Source: Pseudomonadota bacterium (GTDB lineage Bacteria > Pseudomonadota > Gammaproteobacteria > Burkholderiales > Sulfuricellaceae). From it: a stretch of 64,000 nucleotides of DNA. The stretch spans positions 1 to 64,000 of the forward strand of contig JAJYXP010000009.1 in NCBI GenBank assembly GCA_021801705.1. Reading direction: 5' to 3'. Shown piece after piece: positions 7,527-18,771 of the stretch; positions within the stretch are counted from its first letter, which is position 1, and every line of letters begins with the position of its first letter. The notes beneath the pieces were generated by a model. That model saw nothing but the letters and a program-made list of their open reading frames with translations, had not been told where the DNA came from and searched no databases. The position numbers and the translations under genes were made by a program.

Positions 7527-9152
7527 ATGCTCAACAAGTTCAATGTCAGCACTAGACTGATGATACTAACCGGTAGCTTGCTTACTTTGCTGACCATAGT
7601 CGGTTTTATGGGTATCAGGGGGGTTTCCGGGGCTGGCGAGGGACTGCGCTCGGTTTATGAAAAAAACACGGTTTCTCTGGTCCAACTGGGGGAAGTGCTC
7701 GACGTGGTTTACCATTCACGCGCCCTGGTCATAACCGGCATGGGGGCCGACAGCTCAAGCGCTGCGGACGAGCATTTCAAAAAAGTGAGCAAAGTCAACG
7801 AAGAATTGAACAAGACATGGGGCATCTATAGCTCCGCCCTGATTTCCGCCGAAAGAAAAGCGCAGGCAGGGGAATTCGAGCAAGCGTGGAAGGACTATGC
7901 CGAATCCGGGAACAAAACCATCGCCCTGGCAAAAAGCGGAGATTATGAAACGGCTATCAACTACATGAAAACGGATTCCGCGAAGAAATTTGACACCGCA
8001 CGTGAAGTCCTGCTTAAGCTGATGAGATCCGAAAAGCAAAACGCGAAATCGTCTTTCGACGAAACCAATAAATCCAACATCATCATCGAAACGGCGGTGC
8101 TGATCACACTAGCACTGGGGCTGGCAGTAGGAGGGGGGCTCTCTTATGCCATTATCCGTTCGATCACCCGCCCATTGAATCTGATGCAATCCACGATAGG
8201 CGAAGTTGAAAAACATTCCGACTTTTCCAGGCGCGTCCCCGTGGACAGATCCGACGAAGTCGGGCTGACCGCAAAATCCTTCAACGAACTCATGGGCGTC
8301 CTGCAACAATCGTTTGGAGTAATCATGGGCAACGTCACCAAGGTTTCGGAGGCGGCGCATAGGCTATCTGCAGCAGCCAACCAGGTTGCATCCAGTTCCG
8401 AGCAAGGGAGTGAGGACGCCACTGAAATGGCGGCGACGGTCGAAGAAGTCACCGTCAGCATCAACCATATTGCCGAAAGCGCGCGCGAAGCGCTAAGCAT
8501 TTCCCATAAATCGGGCGAACTATCCCTCCAGGGTGGAAAAATCATCCACAATGCCGCAACAGAAATGACGCATATCGCCGAAACCGTGCGGCTGACCTCC
8601 CAGACCATCGAGGAACTGGGACAACAGTCGAATCAGATTTCCACCATCGTCCAGGTTATCAAGGAAGTCGCCGACCAAACCAACCTGCTCGCCCTCAACG
8701 CGGCCATCGAGGCTGCCCGTGCCGGTGAACAGGGGCGCGGTTTCGCGGTTGTGGCCGACGAGGTGCGCAAACTGGCTGAACGCACCACCAAGGCAACAGA
8801 GGAAATCACCCAAATGATCAGCGCCATGCAGGCCAGCTCCCGTGCCGCAGTCGCCACCATGAGCGGAGCGGTCAGCCAGGTCGATGGCGGCGTCGCCCTT
8901 GCGCATCAGGCCGGCGATGCGATCAACCAGATCAGTGACGGCGCCAGCCAAGTGATCCAGGTCGTCAACGAAATCACCGTAGCGCTCGCAGAGCAAAGCA
9001 GCGCCAGCGACAACATTGCCGGCCATGTCGAGAAAGTGGCGCAAATCACCGAGAGAAACAGCGCCGCCGCCAATGAATCGGCCAATGCAGCGCTCCAGTT
9101 GGATGAATTGGCAAATTCCATGCGGGATACGGTCAGCCGCTTCAAGATTTGA
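7527..9152 (+). CDS. methyl-accepting chemotaxis protein, 4HB sensor
   Basis: The 541-residue receptor has an inner-membrane helix near residues 10-30 ([16 protein letters not shown]), a periplasmic four-helix-bundle domain to about residue 185, and a second membrane helix at about 190-212 ([15 protein letters not shown]). A HAMP domain ([18 protein letters not shown]) and the cytoplasmic signalling hairpin follow. The hairpin tip contains [20 protein letters not shown], the universally conserved MCP core. It would signal to CheA/CheW proteins such as those encoded at 45.9-55.8 kb. The GGGGGAGAC ribosome-binding region precedes ATG 7527. Confidence 0.93.
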   Translation: MLNKFNVSTRLMILTGSLLTLLTIVGFMGIRGVSGAGEGLRSVYEKNTVSLVQLGEVLDVVYHSRALVITGMGADSSSAADEHFKKVSKVNEELNKTWGIYSSALISAERKAQAGEFEQAWKDYAESGNKTIALAKSGDYETAINYMKTDSAKKFDTAREVLLKLMRSEKQNAKSSFDETNKSNIIIETAVLITLALGLAVGGGLSYAIIRSITRPLNLMQSTIGEVEKHSDFSRRVPVDRSDEVGLTAKSFNELMGVLQQSFGVIMGNVTKVSEAAHRLSAAANQVASSSEQGSEDATEMAATVEEVTVSINHIAESAREALSISHKSGELSLQGGKIIHNAATEMTHIAETVRLTSQTIEELGQQSNQISTIVQVIKEVADQTNLLALNAAIEAARAGEQGRGFAVVADEVRKLAERTTKATEEITQMISAMQASSRAAVATMSGAVSQVDGGVALAHQAGDAINQISDGASQVIQVVNEITVALAEQSSASDNIAGHVEKVAQITERNSAAANESANAALQLDELANSMRDTVSRFKI

Positions 9153-9481
9153 ACCGCCGCTTGAGTGGCATGAGAGAGGTTGCGGTAGGGGCAGCAATTA
9201 CCTGCCCCCCCCCCGCACGGATCCGTACGTACAGCATTCCCGCATATCGCTCCTGCCCCAGTAGTCGGTTACGTTGAAGTTCGGGATGTAGGTCGGGCTT
9301 CAGCCCGACATGTCGGGTTAAAACCCGACCTACGTCATGTGGAAACCGTTGATGCGCGTCAGATTAACATCGCAAAATCGAACCGGTAGGCTCGCATAAA
9401 AGTTCGGGGCGGTCTTCGCTCACGAGCAGCGCAGCCCTTCCCGGAGCAACTCCTCCAGACGGGCAAGGCCCAGCAACACGG
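9153..9481. repeat. gene-free stretch with a 46-bp double hairpin and a decayed TAGTC end
   Basis: The 329-bp gap between the MCP gene and ftsK encodes nothing I can support. It contains TAGTCGGTTA near 9262, resembling a decayed TAGTCAGTCA element end. A 46-bp double hairpin follows at 9288-9333, beginning GTAGGTCGGGCTTCAGCC and ending AACCCGACCTAC. The same 46-bp design occurs at 25822, 41857 and 48385. Confidence 0.75.
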
Positions 9482-11800
9482 CTATTCCGCCCCCTTCACC
9501 AGCACTTCCCGATTCCCATTGCTCTGCATCGCCGAAACCAACCCCGCCCGCTCCATCTGCTCGATCAAGCGTGCCGCACGGTTGTAGCCGATTCTGAACT
9601 GGCGCTGGACCAGGGAAATCGAGGCGCGGCGAGATTTGAGCACGAGCGCCACGGCCTGGTCGTACATCGGGTCGGATTCGGCATCGCCACCCGCATCGCC
9701 CCCCTCGCCTTCGCCTCCCACCTCCGGCGCGTCGAGGATGCCTTCGACGTAATCCGGCGAACCGAGCGCTTTCAGATATTCCACCACTTTGTGCACTTCA
9801 TGGTCGGCGACGTAGGCGCCATGCACACGCTGCGGGTAGCCGCTGCCGGGCGGCAGGTAGAGCATGTCGCCCTGGCCGAGCAGGGCTTCGGCACCCATCT
9901 GGTCGAGGATGGTGCGCGAATCGATCTTGCTCGAAACCTGGAAGGCGATGCGGGTGGGTATGTTGGCCTTGATCAGGCCGGTGATCACGTCCACCGACGG
10001 CCTTTGCGTCGCCAGTACGAGGTGGATGCCGGAGGCACGCGCCTTCTGTGCCAGGCGCGCAATCAGTTCCTCGACCTTCTTGCCCACCATCATCATCATG
10101 TCGGCCAGTTCGTCGATCAGCACCACGATGAAGGGCAATTCCTCCAGCGGCTCGGGCGCGTCCGGCGTCAGGCTGAAAGGGTTGGGCAGCTTCTCGCCGG
10201 ATTTTTCGGCTTCGCGCACCTTCTGGTTGTAACCGGCCAGGTTGCGCACGCCCAACGCAGACATCAGGCGGTAGCGCCGCTCCATCTCCGCCACGCACCA
10301 GTTGAGCGCATTGGCGGCGTGCTTCATGTCCGTCACCACCGGCGCTAGCAGGTGGGGGATGCCCTCGTAAACCGAAAGCTCGAGCATTTTCGGGTCGATC
10401 AGGATCAGCCTCACCCTGGAGGGATCGGCCTTGTAGACCAAGGACAGGATCATGGCGTTGATCGCCACCGACTTGCCCGAGCCGGTAGTGCCCGCCACCA
10501 GCGCGTGGGGCATTTTCGCCAGATCCGCCACCACCGCCTTGCCGGCGATGTCCTTGCCCATCGCGATAGTGAGCGGCGAGCCCATGTCGCCATACACCTT
10601 GGAACCGAGAATCTCGCGCAGGCACACGATCTGCCGCTTGGGGTTGGGAATTTCCAGACCCATACAGTTCTTGCCGGGGATGGTTTCCACCAGGCGGATG
10701 CTGACCACCGACAGGGCACGTGCCAGATCCCTGACCAGATTGGTGATCTGGCTGCCCTTCACGCCCACCGCCGGCTCGATCTCGTAGCGCGTGATCACCG
10801 GTCCGGGATAGGCGGCGATCACCTTCACTTCCACGCCGAAGTCGGCCAGCTTGCGCTCGATAAGGCGCGATGTGTATTCCAGGGTGTCCGGGTTGAGCGT
10901 TTCCCCATCGGCCTCCGCCTCGTCCAGCAGATTCAGCGGCGGCAGCGGAGAGTCCGGCAGATTATCGAACAGGGACGCCTGCACCTCGCGCTCGGTAAGC
11001 GGAACCTGAGGGATGTCCATCACCGATTTCTCGATATGGATAGGCTTGTGCTCCTCGAAGCGTTTTTTCTCCTCCGCCACCACCTCCTCGCGCCGATTCA
11101 TGGCAACCGAGCCGAGACGGCGATCCTGCCAGGCATCCCAGGTCCGTATGACCCACAGATAGCTGCTTTCCATGGCTGTGCCGAGGCCCTCGATGATCTT
11201 CAGCCATGAGAGCCCGGTAAACAGGCTGAATCCCACCGCCATGGACGACAACAGGATCAGCGTTGCGCCGGTAAAACCCAGCCCCCTGGACAGAGAACCG
11301 CTGATCACCGACCCGAGCATGCCGCCTGGCGCCAGCGGAAGAGCGGCCTTGAGGCTATGCAGGCGCAACGCCTCCAGGCCGCTGCTTGCCAGCAGCAAGA
11401 CCAGGAAGCCTGTTGCCGCCACCAGAAGTGAGCGGCGGTCGCTCAGTACCGCATTTTCGATGCGGTGGTATCCCCACCAAACCACATAGAGCGCGAAAAC
11501 AACCCAGCCGTAGGCGGAAAAACCGAACACATAGAGCAGGGTATCCGCCAGCCAGGCCCCCAGCTCCCCGCCTGCATTGTGAACGACGAGGCGGCTACCG
11601 CTGTGCGACCAGCCGGGATCAGCCCGGTCGTAGCTGAACAGGACAATGACCAGATACAAGGCAACGGCAACCAGCCCCAACCACTTTGCTTCACGAAACA
11701 ATCCTGCCAGCTTTGGCGAAACCGGCTCGGGCGGTGCCTTGCGATTTGTATTCCTCAGAGATTGTTTCTGAAGATTCGAGGTTTTATTCAGAAAAGCCAT
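9482..11800 (-). CDS. ftsK: DNA translocase FtsK
   Basis: The 772-residue protein pumps DNA through the division septum and activates XerCD at dif. The N-terminal quarter has about four membrane helices (for example [16 protein letters not shown] and [24 protein letters not shown]). A short linker leads to the alpha/beta motor with Walker [10 protein letters not shown], Walker B-type [15 protein letters not shown] and the RPSVDVITG motif. The C-terminal gamma winged helix ([25 protein letters not shown]) reads KOPS sequences. The length is normal for a short-linker FtsK. It is transcribed alone and away from the CRISPR region. Confidence 0.96.
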   Translation of the reverse strand: MAFLNKTSNLQKQSLRNTNRKAPPEPVSPKLAGLFREAKWLGLVAVALYLVIVLFSYDRADPGWSHSGSRLVVHNAGGELGAWLADTLLYVFGFSAYGWVVFALYVVWWGYHRIENAVLSDRRSLLVAATGFLVLLLASSGLEALRLHSLKAALPLAPGGMLGSVISGSLSRGLGFTGATLILLSSMAVGFSLFTGLSWLKIIEGLGTAMESSYLWVIRTWDAWQDRRLGSVAMNRREEVVAEEKKRFEEHKPIHIEKSVMDIPQVPLTEREVQASLFDNLPDSPLPPLNLLDEAEADGETLNPDTLEYTSRLIERKLADFGVEVKVIAAYPGPVITRYEIEPAVGVKGSQITNLVRDLARALSVVSIRLVETIPGKNCMGLEIPNPKRQIVCLREILGSKVYGDMGSPLTIAMGKDIAGKAVVADLAKMPHALVAGTTGSGKSVAINAMILSLVYKADPSRVRLILIDPKMLELSVYEGIPHLLAPVVTDMKHAANALNWCVAEMERRYRLMSALGVRNLAGYNQKVREAEKSGEKLPNPFSLTPDAPEPLEELPFIVVLIDELADMMMMVGKKVEELIARLAQKARASGIHLVLATQRPSVDVITGLIKANIPTRIAFQVSSKIDSRTILDQMGAEALLGQGDMLYLPPGSGYPQRVHGAYVADHEVHKVVEYLKALGSPDYVEGILDAPEVGGEGEGGDAGGDAESDPMYDQAVALVLKSRRASISLVQRQFRIGYNRAARLIEQMERAGLVSAMQSNGNREVLVKGAE

Positions 11801-11942
11801 TTGGAATGTTGACCGTTGCCCTTTAAAACCTGCCTGCGCCGAAATATTCGGATCGAGGCCAGGTTATCGTTGCAAAATTATACCGACTTCATACCGATAT
11901 GTATGCCATCCTGTAATAGTCAGTCAGCACGTAGCGCCACAC

Positions 11943-12156
11943 CGGTTCATCCCCACGGGCGTGGGGAACACCATCGGTGACCGAAGAAGAAGGGGGATAC
12001 AACTGCGGTTCATCCCCACGGTCGTAGGGAACACCAGTACGGGCTGGACATGATCATTGTGGATTACGGTTCATCCCCACGGGCGAGGGGAACACTGCAC
12101 CAGGTCGATTCCCTGCTGCGCGCGCGCCGGTTCATCCCCACGCCCTTGGGGAACAC
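11943..12156. CRISPR. short degenerate type I-E-like CRISPR array
   Basis: Four 29-bp repeats start at 11943, 12006, 12067 and 12128. Each begins CGGTTCATCCCCAC and ends with GGGAACAC (GGGGAACAC in three of the four), like the type I-E consensus. The central bases differ in every copy (GGGCGTGGGG, GGTCGTAGGG, GGGCGAGGGG, GCCCTTGGGG), and the spacers are 34, 32 and 32 nt. No type I-E effector genes are in the window. The decay in the hairpin region suggests a relic array. Confidence 0.85.
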
Positions 12157-12328
12157 TGCAACACTCCGGAAGAAAGGGCTGCTTGTTACTGCAACACCGA
12201 GCGCGCGTTTACAGACTGAATGGGGCGATTGTTCGGGTGGTGCATCGCATGTGCAAAATGCTCGATCTGCTCCTTGGAGGCTGAAACGGAATTCTTCATG
12301 ACGAGCCAGCGTACACCCTCACTGGGGT
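12157..12328. other. 172-bp gap between the two CRISPR arrays
   Basis: No gene, full repeat or obvious promoter is recognisable here. Short open frames crossing it are not supported by any ribosome-binding site or family resemblance. Confidence 0.6.
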
Positions 12329-15300
12329 GCGATTAAACAGTCCCGCCCCGAAGGACGGGCGCTACCGCGATGGACGCCCGCTCTTTCCGTGATTTCGTTA
12401 CGTTTCAATCCTCGCCCGCCCCGAAGGACGGGCGCTACGTGGTGTTGCTACAGGCGTGGTTATAGGCGCGGGCGTTTCAATCCTCGCCCGCCCCGAAGGA
12501 CGGGCGCTACCGGATATTTTGGGTGCGATTACCGGTATCTGGACGTTTCAATCCTCGCCCGTCCCGAAGGACGGGCGCTACCTGCACGCCGGCTCCGGTA
12601 CCATCCGGGCTGACGATGTTTCAATCCTCGCCCGTCCCGAAGGACGGGCGCTACCTGGGTATTTCGTGGTACCTGATGTCGAGCGGCGGTTTCAATCCTC
12701 GCCCGTCCCGAAGGACGGGCGCTACTTCGACGGCGAGGACGATCATGTGCATCTCCTGGTGTTTCAATCCTCGCCCGTCCCGAAGGACGGGCGCTACGGC
12801 ACGCGTCACCCTTTGAAGGAACTCTGAATCATGTTTCAATCCTCGCCCGTCCCGAAGGACGGGCGCTACCTGGGTAGGTGTGCATCACGCCCAGGGCTGA
12901 TGACGTGTTTCAATCCTCGCCCGTCCCGAAGGACGGGCGCTACAGACCGTGCTTCGGGCCCTGGCTGGTCGATACGAGTTTCAATCCTCGCCCGTCCCGA
13001 AGGACGGGCGCTACCATCGCCCTGCGACTGCACCTGCGAAGTGATGTAGTTTCAATCCTCGCCCGTCCCGAAGGACGGGCGCTACAATGCCGTGTCTGTC
13101 TCGGCGTTTGCGCCGTTGATGTTTCAATCCTCGCCCGTCCCGAAGGACGGGCGCTACGTCAGGTTGCGCGAGAACACGATGCTTTTGCCGTTGTTTCAAT
13201 CCTCGCCCGTCCCGAAGGACGGGCGCTACTTGACGCAAGCGCCAAAAAACTTACATCATAAATGTTTCAATCCTCGCCCGTCCCGAAGGACGGGCGCTAC
13301 CATTTGATTTGGATCAATAGCGGGAGCGCGAGACTGTTTCAATCCTCGCCCGTCCCGAAGGACGGGCGCTACTGAATCCGATGCGCAAGGCAACCTTGGC
13401 GTAGCCGGTTTCAATCCTCGCCCGTCCCGAAGGACGGGCGCTACAGCATCGGCGAGCTGGCGCACCGGCTCAACATGCAGTTTCAATCCTCGCCCGTCCC
13501 GAAGGACGGGCGCTACCCGAGGCGCGGTAGGTTTGCGTTTGCATCCCATGAATTGTTTCAATCCTCGCCCGTCCCGAAGGACGGGCGCTACGGGTGGAGA
13601 TACACCCAAACTGATAGGTGCAGTGCGCGTTTCAATCCTCGCCCGTCCCGAAGGACGGGCGCTACTTCAGGCGGGGTGTTGGTCAGCACATGGTCAAACC
13701 AGTTTCAATCCTCGCCCGTCCCGAAGGACGGGCGCTACCAGGATCGACCACCATGGGCTGCGCGTGTCGCCGGGTTTCAATCCTCGCCCGTCCCGAAGGA
13801 CGGGCGCTACGCCGCCCGGGAGATTCTTGACCCATACCACCGGGACGTTTCAATCCTCGCCCGTCCCGAAGGACGGGCGCTACTTTCCCCAAATGATCGA
13901 TGGCCGTTGAGTATCTGGGTTTCAATCCTCGCCCGTCCCGAAGGACGGGCGCTACATCGGAGCTGAAGTTCCTCAAGGTACACAATACATGTTTCAATCC
14001 TCGCCCGTCCCGAAGGACGGGCGCTACATGCGGCAAATTTGCAGCCTATGGAGGCAAAAACGTTTCAATCCTCGCCCGTCCCGAAGGACGGGCGCTACTT
14101 GGGACTCGTGCCATGAAATACACTAGGACACTAGTTTCAATCCTCGCCCGTCCCGAAGGACGGGCGCTACTGGCGATGCGGTTGGCGTGGGAGGCGCCCT
14201 TTTCCTGTTTCAATCCTCGCCCGTCCCGAAGGACGGGCGCTACGTCGGACAGGTCGTAGAGCGGCGTCACGTTCGGGGTGTTTCAATCCTCGCCCGTCCC
14301 GAAGGACGGGCGCTACTGGCGTTGAATGCGTTTGTCAGTTTGATCAGAGCCGGTTTCAATCCTCGCCCGTCCCGAAGGACGGGCGCTACAATGCCGTGTC
14401 TGTCTCGGCGTTTGCGCCGTTGATGTTTCAATCCTCGCCCGTCCCGAAGGACGGGCGCTACAAGCTGGTCGAAGTTCGTCCCGGTGCCGATGACCTGTTT
14501 CAATCCTCGCCCGTCCCGAAGGACGGGCGCTACATCGCCACACCTCGGACGGCATGGCAGGAAACTTGTTTCAATCCTCGCCCGTCCCGAAGGACGGGCG
14601 CTACGCTGTAGGCGGGATTGGTGGTGTCCAGCGTAACGGTGTTTCAATCCTCGCCCGTCCCGAAGGACGGGCGCTACCCGCACGTTGGATAACCCAGATC
14701 GAATCGTCGGTTACGTTTCAATCCTCGCCCGTCCCGAAGGACGGGCGCTACGTTGATCGCGCTCTGTACTGCCGTGGCGAAGCTTGTTTCAATCCTCGCC
14801 CGTCCCGAAGGACGGGCGCTACTGGCGATGCGGTTGGCGTGGGAGGCGCCCTTTGTCTGTTTCAATCCTCGCCCGTCCCGAAGGACGGGCGCTACCGTGG
14901 CGCCGGCAGGCAGGCCGGTCACATGGACCTGTTTCAATCCTCGCCCGTCCCGAAGGACGGGCGCTACTCGGTTCTGGTGGAGTAGGAATTTGGTGCGGGA
15001 TGTTTCAATCCTCGCCCGTCCCGAAGGACGGGCGCTACTTTCCAGCTTCCTGCCGGGCTTGCCACTTCGCTATAGTTTCAATCCTCGCCCGTCCCGAAGG
15101 ACGGGCGCTACAAATGCACGCAATTGATGCGGACGCCGAAGAATGGGTTTCAATCCTCGCCCGTCCCGAAGGACGGGCGCTACAAATGCACGCAATTGAT
15201 GCGGACGCCGAAGAATGGGTTTCAATCCTCGCCCGTCCCGAAGGACGGGCGCTACGCCGGGATCGTCATCAATGGCGGCGGCCTCCCGGTGTTTCAATCC

Positions 15301-16330
15301 TCGCCCGTCCCGAAGGACGGGCGCTACTACCAACAGCGCCACGGTCGGCGAGCTTAAATCCGTTTCAATCCTCGCCCGTCCCGAAGGACGGGCGCTACGT
15401 TGATGGTGCGGTTGGTCTGCACCAGCAAGATCGGTTTCAATCCTCGCCCGTCCCGAAGGACGGGCGCTACGCGGAAACCAAGGCGGGAGCGCAGGCCATC
15501 GTGGTTTCAATCCTCGCCCGTCCCGAAGGACGGGCGCTACAGGATCAGCCAGCGATGAAGCGTCGTCGATGTTTTGTTTCAATCCTCGCCCGTCCCGAAG
15601 GACGGGCGCTACCCATGGCGAGCGGACGGGGAGACATGCTGCCGTCGTTTCAATCCTCGCCCGTCCCGAAGGACGGGCGCTACTGGCCATCTGGGCCTCC
15701 GCTTATGGGGTTGTTTTGTTTCAATCCTCGCCCGTCCCGAAGGACGGGCGCTACTGGTTTTTGCTGATGGTGGTCGTGATCTTATGCAGGTTTCAATCCT
15801 CGCCCGTCCCGAAGGACGGGCGCTACCAGGAAATAGAAGGTTCGCTGATATGCCATTGATTGGTTTCAATCCTCGCCCGTCCCGAAGGACGGGCGCTACG
15901 CGCTAACTTGGAGAGAACGATGGACGCAAAGACGTTTCAATCCTCGCCCGTCCCGAAGGACGGGCGCTACGCCGATCCCTTGCGCTTCCAGTTCCTTGAT
16001 AAGTGTTTCAATCCTCGCCCGTCCCGAAGGACGGGCGCTACAATGTAGGCCGGAGACAATAGAGTCAGCCCGGAGCGTTTCAATCCTCGCCCGTCCCGAA
16101 GGACGGGCGCTACAAAACCTACTCATTGGTTATTAAAAACATGTGGGATGTTTCAATCCTCGCCCGTCCCGAAGGACGGGCGCTACAGCAGGCGGCGTAA
16201 TTCACCCTCCCTGTCACCTGGAGTTTCAATCCTCGCCCGTCCCGAAGGACGGGCGCTACATGGCCGTACGGAGCCTAATCTTCGTTTGCGCAGGTTTCAA
16301 TCCTCGCCCGTCCCGAAGGACGGGCGCTAC
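12329..16330 (-). CRISPR. type I-C CRISPR array, 55 full repeats plus a decayed terminal repeat
   Basis: On the minus strand the 37-bp repeat starts GTAGCGCCCGTCC and ends GGATTGAAAC, the type I-C 3' end. It has a 9-bp stem around a CGAA/TTCG loop. I count 55 full copies, from 12402-12438 to 16294-16330, separated by spacers of about 33-37 nt. A 56th copy at 12329-12365 has lost its GTTTCAAT half. The two most distal full copies carry a C for T change in the stem. The leader is on the cas2 side, so the newest spacers lie near 16.3 kb. Several spacers are duplicated (13086/14390; 15112/15184; 14171/14823 nearly). Cas5c would process the transcript. Confidence 0.97.
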
Positions 16331-16508
16331 TCCGCGGCTGTAACCTTCCGTTGCAAAAGGCTTATTTCTGGGTTGGGCGCGAACCTTGGCGCGCCGCGTC
16401 GCCAAGATTGGGTTTTGTAAAAGCAAGAGAAAGAATAATCCATAAGCTTCAATGTGTTGCCATGTCCGCGAAACTACTGGGTTTGTACAATTGCTAAGGG
16501 TTCGCGTT
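16331..16508 (-). promoter_or_regulatory. CRISPR leader region
   Basis: The 178 bp between cas2 and the leader-proximal repeat are non-coding and partly AT-rich (AAAGAATAATCC and TTGCAAAAGG regions). By position they should carry the array promoter and the integration signal for new spacers. I did not identify a specific -10/-35 pair. Confidence 0.7.
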
Positions 16509-16799
16509 TCATGCCAGCAACGGTCCCTCGAAATCCACCGCACGAAAACAACCATATTCCCTGACATGTAGCCGCGTGGGTTCGGTGATGCGATAGATGC
16601 GCAAATTGTCCTCTTCTTTGTTGATTTCTTCCAGCAACCTTCTTTCCAGTTCCTCGAAGCGGACCAAATCCACTTGGCATTCGAAGACTGATTTCTGTAC
16701 CCGTTGGCCAACGCCTTCGCAAAGCTTTGCCACCCTGCGCAACCGCCGCCGGCCTTCGCGAGTTTCGGTAGAAACATCATAGGTGACGATGACAAGCAT
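16509..16799 (-). CDS. cas2: CRISPR-associated endoribonuclease Cas2
   Basis: The 96-residue protein starts [20 protein letters not shown], the conserved Cas2 first strand with its metal-binding Asp, and continues with [12 protein letters not shown]. Cas2 dimers bridge two Cas1 dimers in the spacer-integration complex. It begins 2 bp after the cas1 stop codon on the same strand and is the last gene before the leader. Length is normal for type I-C Cas2. Confidence 0.97.
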   Translation of the reverse strand: MLVIVTYDVSTETREGRRRLRRVAKLCEGVGQRVQKSVFECQVDLVRFEELERRLLEEINKEEDNLRIYRITEPTRLHVREYGCFRAVDFEGPLLA

Positions 16800-16801
16800 G
16801 G

Positions 16802-17839
16802 TTATTTGGCAAGGAACGGCAAATAACCTTCCATCTCGCCGCGCACCGTGCGGGCGAGTAGGCGCGCCTGAAGCAGGGGCACGAGGCCGAGAGGCATTTT
16901 ACTATCCAGCAGGGGATGGGTAATTTCCTCCTGCTTGCGTTCCTGATAAGCAACGATGACGGTTTTGCGAGCATCGTCTCCCAGTTGCACCGCGCCACCC
17001 TCCCGCTCGTGGAAATCTTTTTCGCTGATCTGCCCACGGTTCACAAGAGTAAGTGCCAGCCGGTCGGCGACGATAGCGCGGAATTCTTCCATGAGGTCGA
17101 GGGCTAGTGCCGCCCGTCCCGGACGCACGGCATGAAGGAAACCCAATTGAGGATCGAGGCCAACGGCCTCCAGCGCCGAGCGGCAGTCGTTCATGAGCAT
17201 GGAATAGAGGAAGGAGATCAGGGCGTTAAAACTATCGCGGGGCGGGCGGCGGGAGCGCCCGTTCATGGCGAAGGCAGGGCGTACATCCCGGCGCACCAGG
17301 GCTGGCATGGCCTCGAAATAGGTCTTGGCGGCTTCGCCTTCTACGCCGCGCAGGGCGTCGAGATCAGCCGCAACGGCAGCCGCGCGCAAAGAGGCGGCAA
17401 GATGCTCAGCGGCGGCGCGCAGGATTTGGCCGTCTTCATCTTCGTTGGCGTCCCGCGCACCGCGCTGCAAAACATAACGACTGTTCCTGATCTTGCCCGC
17501 GATGATGGCTCGGGCGGTTTCCAGGGCAAAGGCGGGGGTGTCCGCCTGCTGGTGTTGAGCACGCCGCAGCAGGATGTTGCCGCTCACCGCTCCTTCCAGC
17601 CGCGCCTTGAAGCGTCCGTGACCGTTCAGCAACACCAGGCTGATGCCTTCATCCGCGCAGCGGTGCATCAATGCCGGGGAAAGCATGATGTTGCCCAGGC
17701 AAACCACACTGCCCAGATGATGCAGCGGCACCTGCAACTTCTTTTCGTGCTCCACATCCACCCGCACCGTGTCGTTCTCCAGATGGAGATAGGAGTTCGG
17801 CGTCATGACATAAAGGGTATTGAGAATCTGGCGCGCCAT
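16802..17839 (-). CDS. cas1: CRISPR-associated integrase Cas1, type I-C
   Basis: The 345-residue metal-dependent integrase captures new spacers. The N-terminal beta domain begins [20 protein letters not shown]. The catalytic helical domain carries [12 protein letters not shown] (Glu), [19 protein letters not shown] (His and Asp region) and [13 protein letters not shown]. It starts directly after cas4 and runs into cas2, so the three adaptation genes form one unit. No frame damage is seen, which suggests adaptation could still work. Confidence 0.97.
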   Translation of the reverse strand: MARQILNTLYVMTPNSYLHLENDTVRVDVEHEKKLQVPLHHLGSVVCLGNIMLSPALMHRCADEGISLVLLNGHGRFKARLEGAVSGNILLRRAQHQQADTPAFALETARAIIAGKIRNSRYVLQRGARDANEDEDGQILRAAAEHLAASLRAAAVAADLDALRGVEGEAAKTYFEAMPALVRRDVRPAFAMNGRSRRPPRDSFNALISFLYSMLMNDCRSALEAVGLDPQLGFLHAVRPGRAALALDLMEEFRAIVADRLALTLVNRGQISEKDFHEREGGAVQLGDDARKTVIVAYQERKQEEITHPLLDSKMPLGLVPLLQARLLARTVRGEMEGYLPFLAK

Positions 17840-17841
17840 TT

Positions 17842-18468
17842 TTACGTTGCTCCCGGCTCAAACAAGGTTTCCAGCAAAACATGCTGCGTTGCACGCGCAG
17901 CGACAGCCTGCGGCTGGCAGATTTCCTTCAGCGAACACTCCTTGCAGCGCGCATCGTTGACCGGGGGCGGTAGCTTGCCGGACTCCATCATGGCGCGGAT
18001 AGCATTCACGGTTTCTTCCACCTTATCGCGCAATGCCTGAGTAATCGCCACCTCACGCCTGCGCCGCGAACCGTGGTGGTAAATCGCGCCGTGCGTGATG
18101 ACCTTGCCGGTCATCTCTTCCAGACACATCGCCTGCGCCGCAAGCTGGATGTCATCGTGGGATTTTTCACGCTTGGGGCCATGTTTATATTCCACCGGAT
18201 AAATATGCCCGTCTGGATGAAACTCCACCACATCGCACTTGCCAACCAGCCCCAGCCGTTCCGACCACACCGGCAATGCCCGCTCGGCACGCACACCCTC
18301 GAAGGTTTCAAACCCCGGATCATCCACCCGCTCATGTGCTGCGTTGCCGCGCATAGTGAAAACGTTTTCATCGAATGCCTGCTCAACATGAATCAGCGCG
18401 CACTGGCGCGGGCAATAGCTCCAGTGCTGAAGCGCGGAAAGCATGATGGGGTCGGCTGCTTCGTTCAT
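17842..18468 (-). CDS. cas4: CRISPR-associated exonuclease Cas4
   Basis: The 208-residue protein is a RecB-like nuclease that trims prespacers and helps select the PAM. Visible features are the first Fe-S cysteine region SYCPRQCALIH near residue 18, the active-site GKCDVVEFH and YPVEYKHGP (Asp, Glu and Lys), and the C-terminal CKECSLKEIC cluster cysteines. It is the first gene of the cas4-cas1-cas2 unit. Its start codon is 51 bp from, and divergent to, the antitoxin gene at 18520, so the adaptation genes need their own promoter here or readthrough across the module. Confidence 0.96.
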   Translation of the reverse strand: MNEAADPIMLSALQHWSYCPRQCALIHVEQAFDENVFTMRGNAAHERVDDPGFETFEGVRAERALPVWSERLGLVGKCDVVEFHPDGHIYPVEYKHGPKREKSHDDIQLAAQAMCLEEMTGKVITHGAIYHHGSRRRREVAITQALRDKVEETVNAIRAMMESGKLPPPVNDARCKECSLKEICQPQAVAARATQHVLLETLFEPGAT

Positions 18469-18519
18469 GGCAGTGGTGCTATCATATTACTTGCAACCTT
18501 TGAATTTAAGGAGGGCATC

Positions 18520-18768
18520 ATGGCAGCGATATTGAAAGAAATTGAAGACCAGGCGTTAAGTCTGACGCCCAAGGAGCGAGGCGAATTGATCCACCGCCTA
18601 ATCGTCAGCCTGGAAGGCGAAGCAGAAGACTCACCCGAAGCCATTGCCAAAGCATGGGATGAAGAAATCGCCCGCCGCGTAGCGGACATGGAAGCTGGCA
18701 AAACGGTCTGGATTCCAGCAGAAGAAGTTTTCGCTCGGCTCGACGCCATTATTGATAGCGCTCGCTGA
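18520..18768 (+). CDS. antitoxin, addiction-module component family
   Basis: The 82-residue protein begins MAAILKEIEDQALSLTPKER and has the short acidic helical pattern of the putative addiction-module component family (TIGR02574-like), for example ELIHRLIVSLEGEAEDSPE and AWDEEIARRVADMEAG. Such proteins neutralise RelE/ParE toxins. A strong AAGGAGGG ribosome-binding site lies upstream of ATG 18520. The toxin gene begins 3 bp after its stop. The module runs against the cas genes and splits the canonical type I-C order between cas7 and cas4. Confidence 0.88.
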   Translation: MAAILKEIEDQALSLTPKERGELIHRLIVSLEGEAEDSPEAIAKAWDEEIARRVADMEAGKTVWIPAEEVFARLDAIIDSAR

Positions 18769-18771
18769 TTG

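Noticed and set aside
12389-16420. Many overlapping frames on both strands encoding repeated SSPVPKDGRY, ARPEGRAL or APVLRDGRG units
   Set aside because: They are translations of the 37-bp CRISPR repeats and spacers, not genes.
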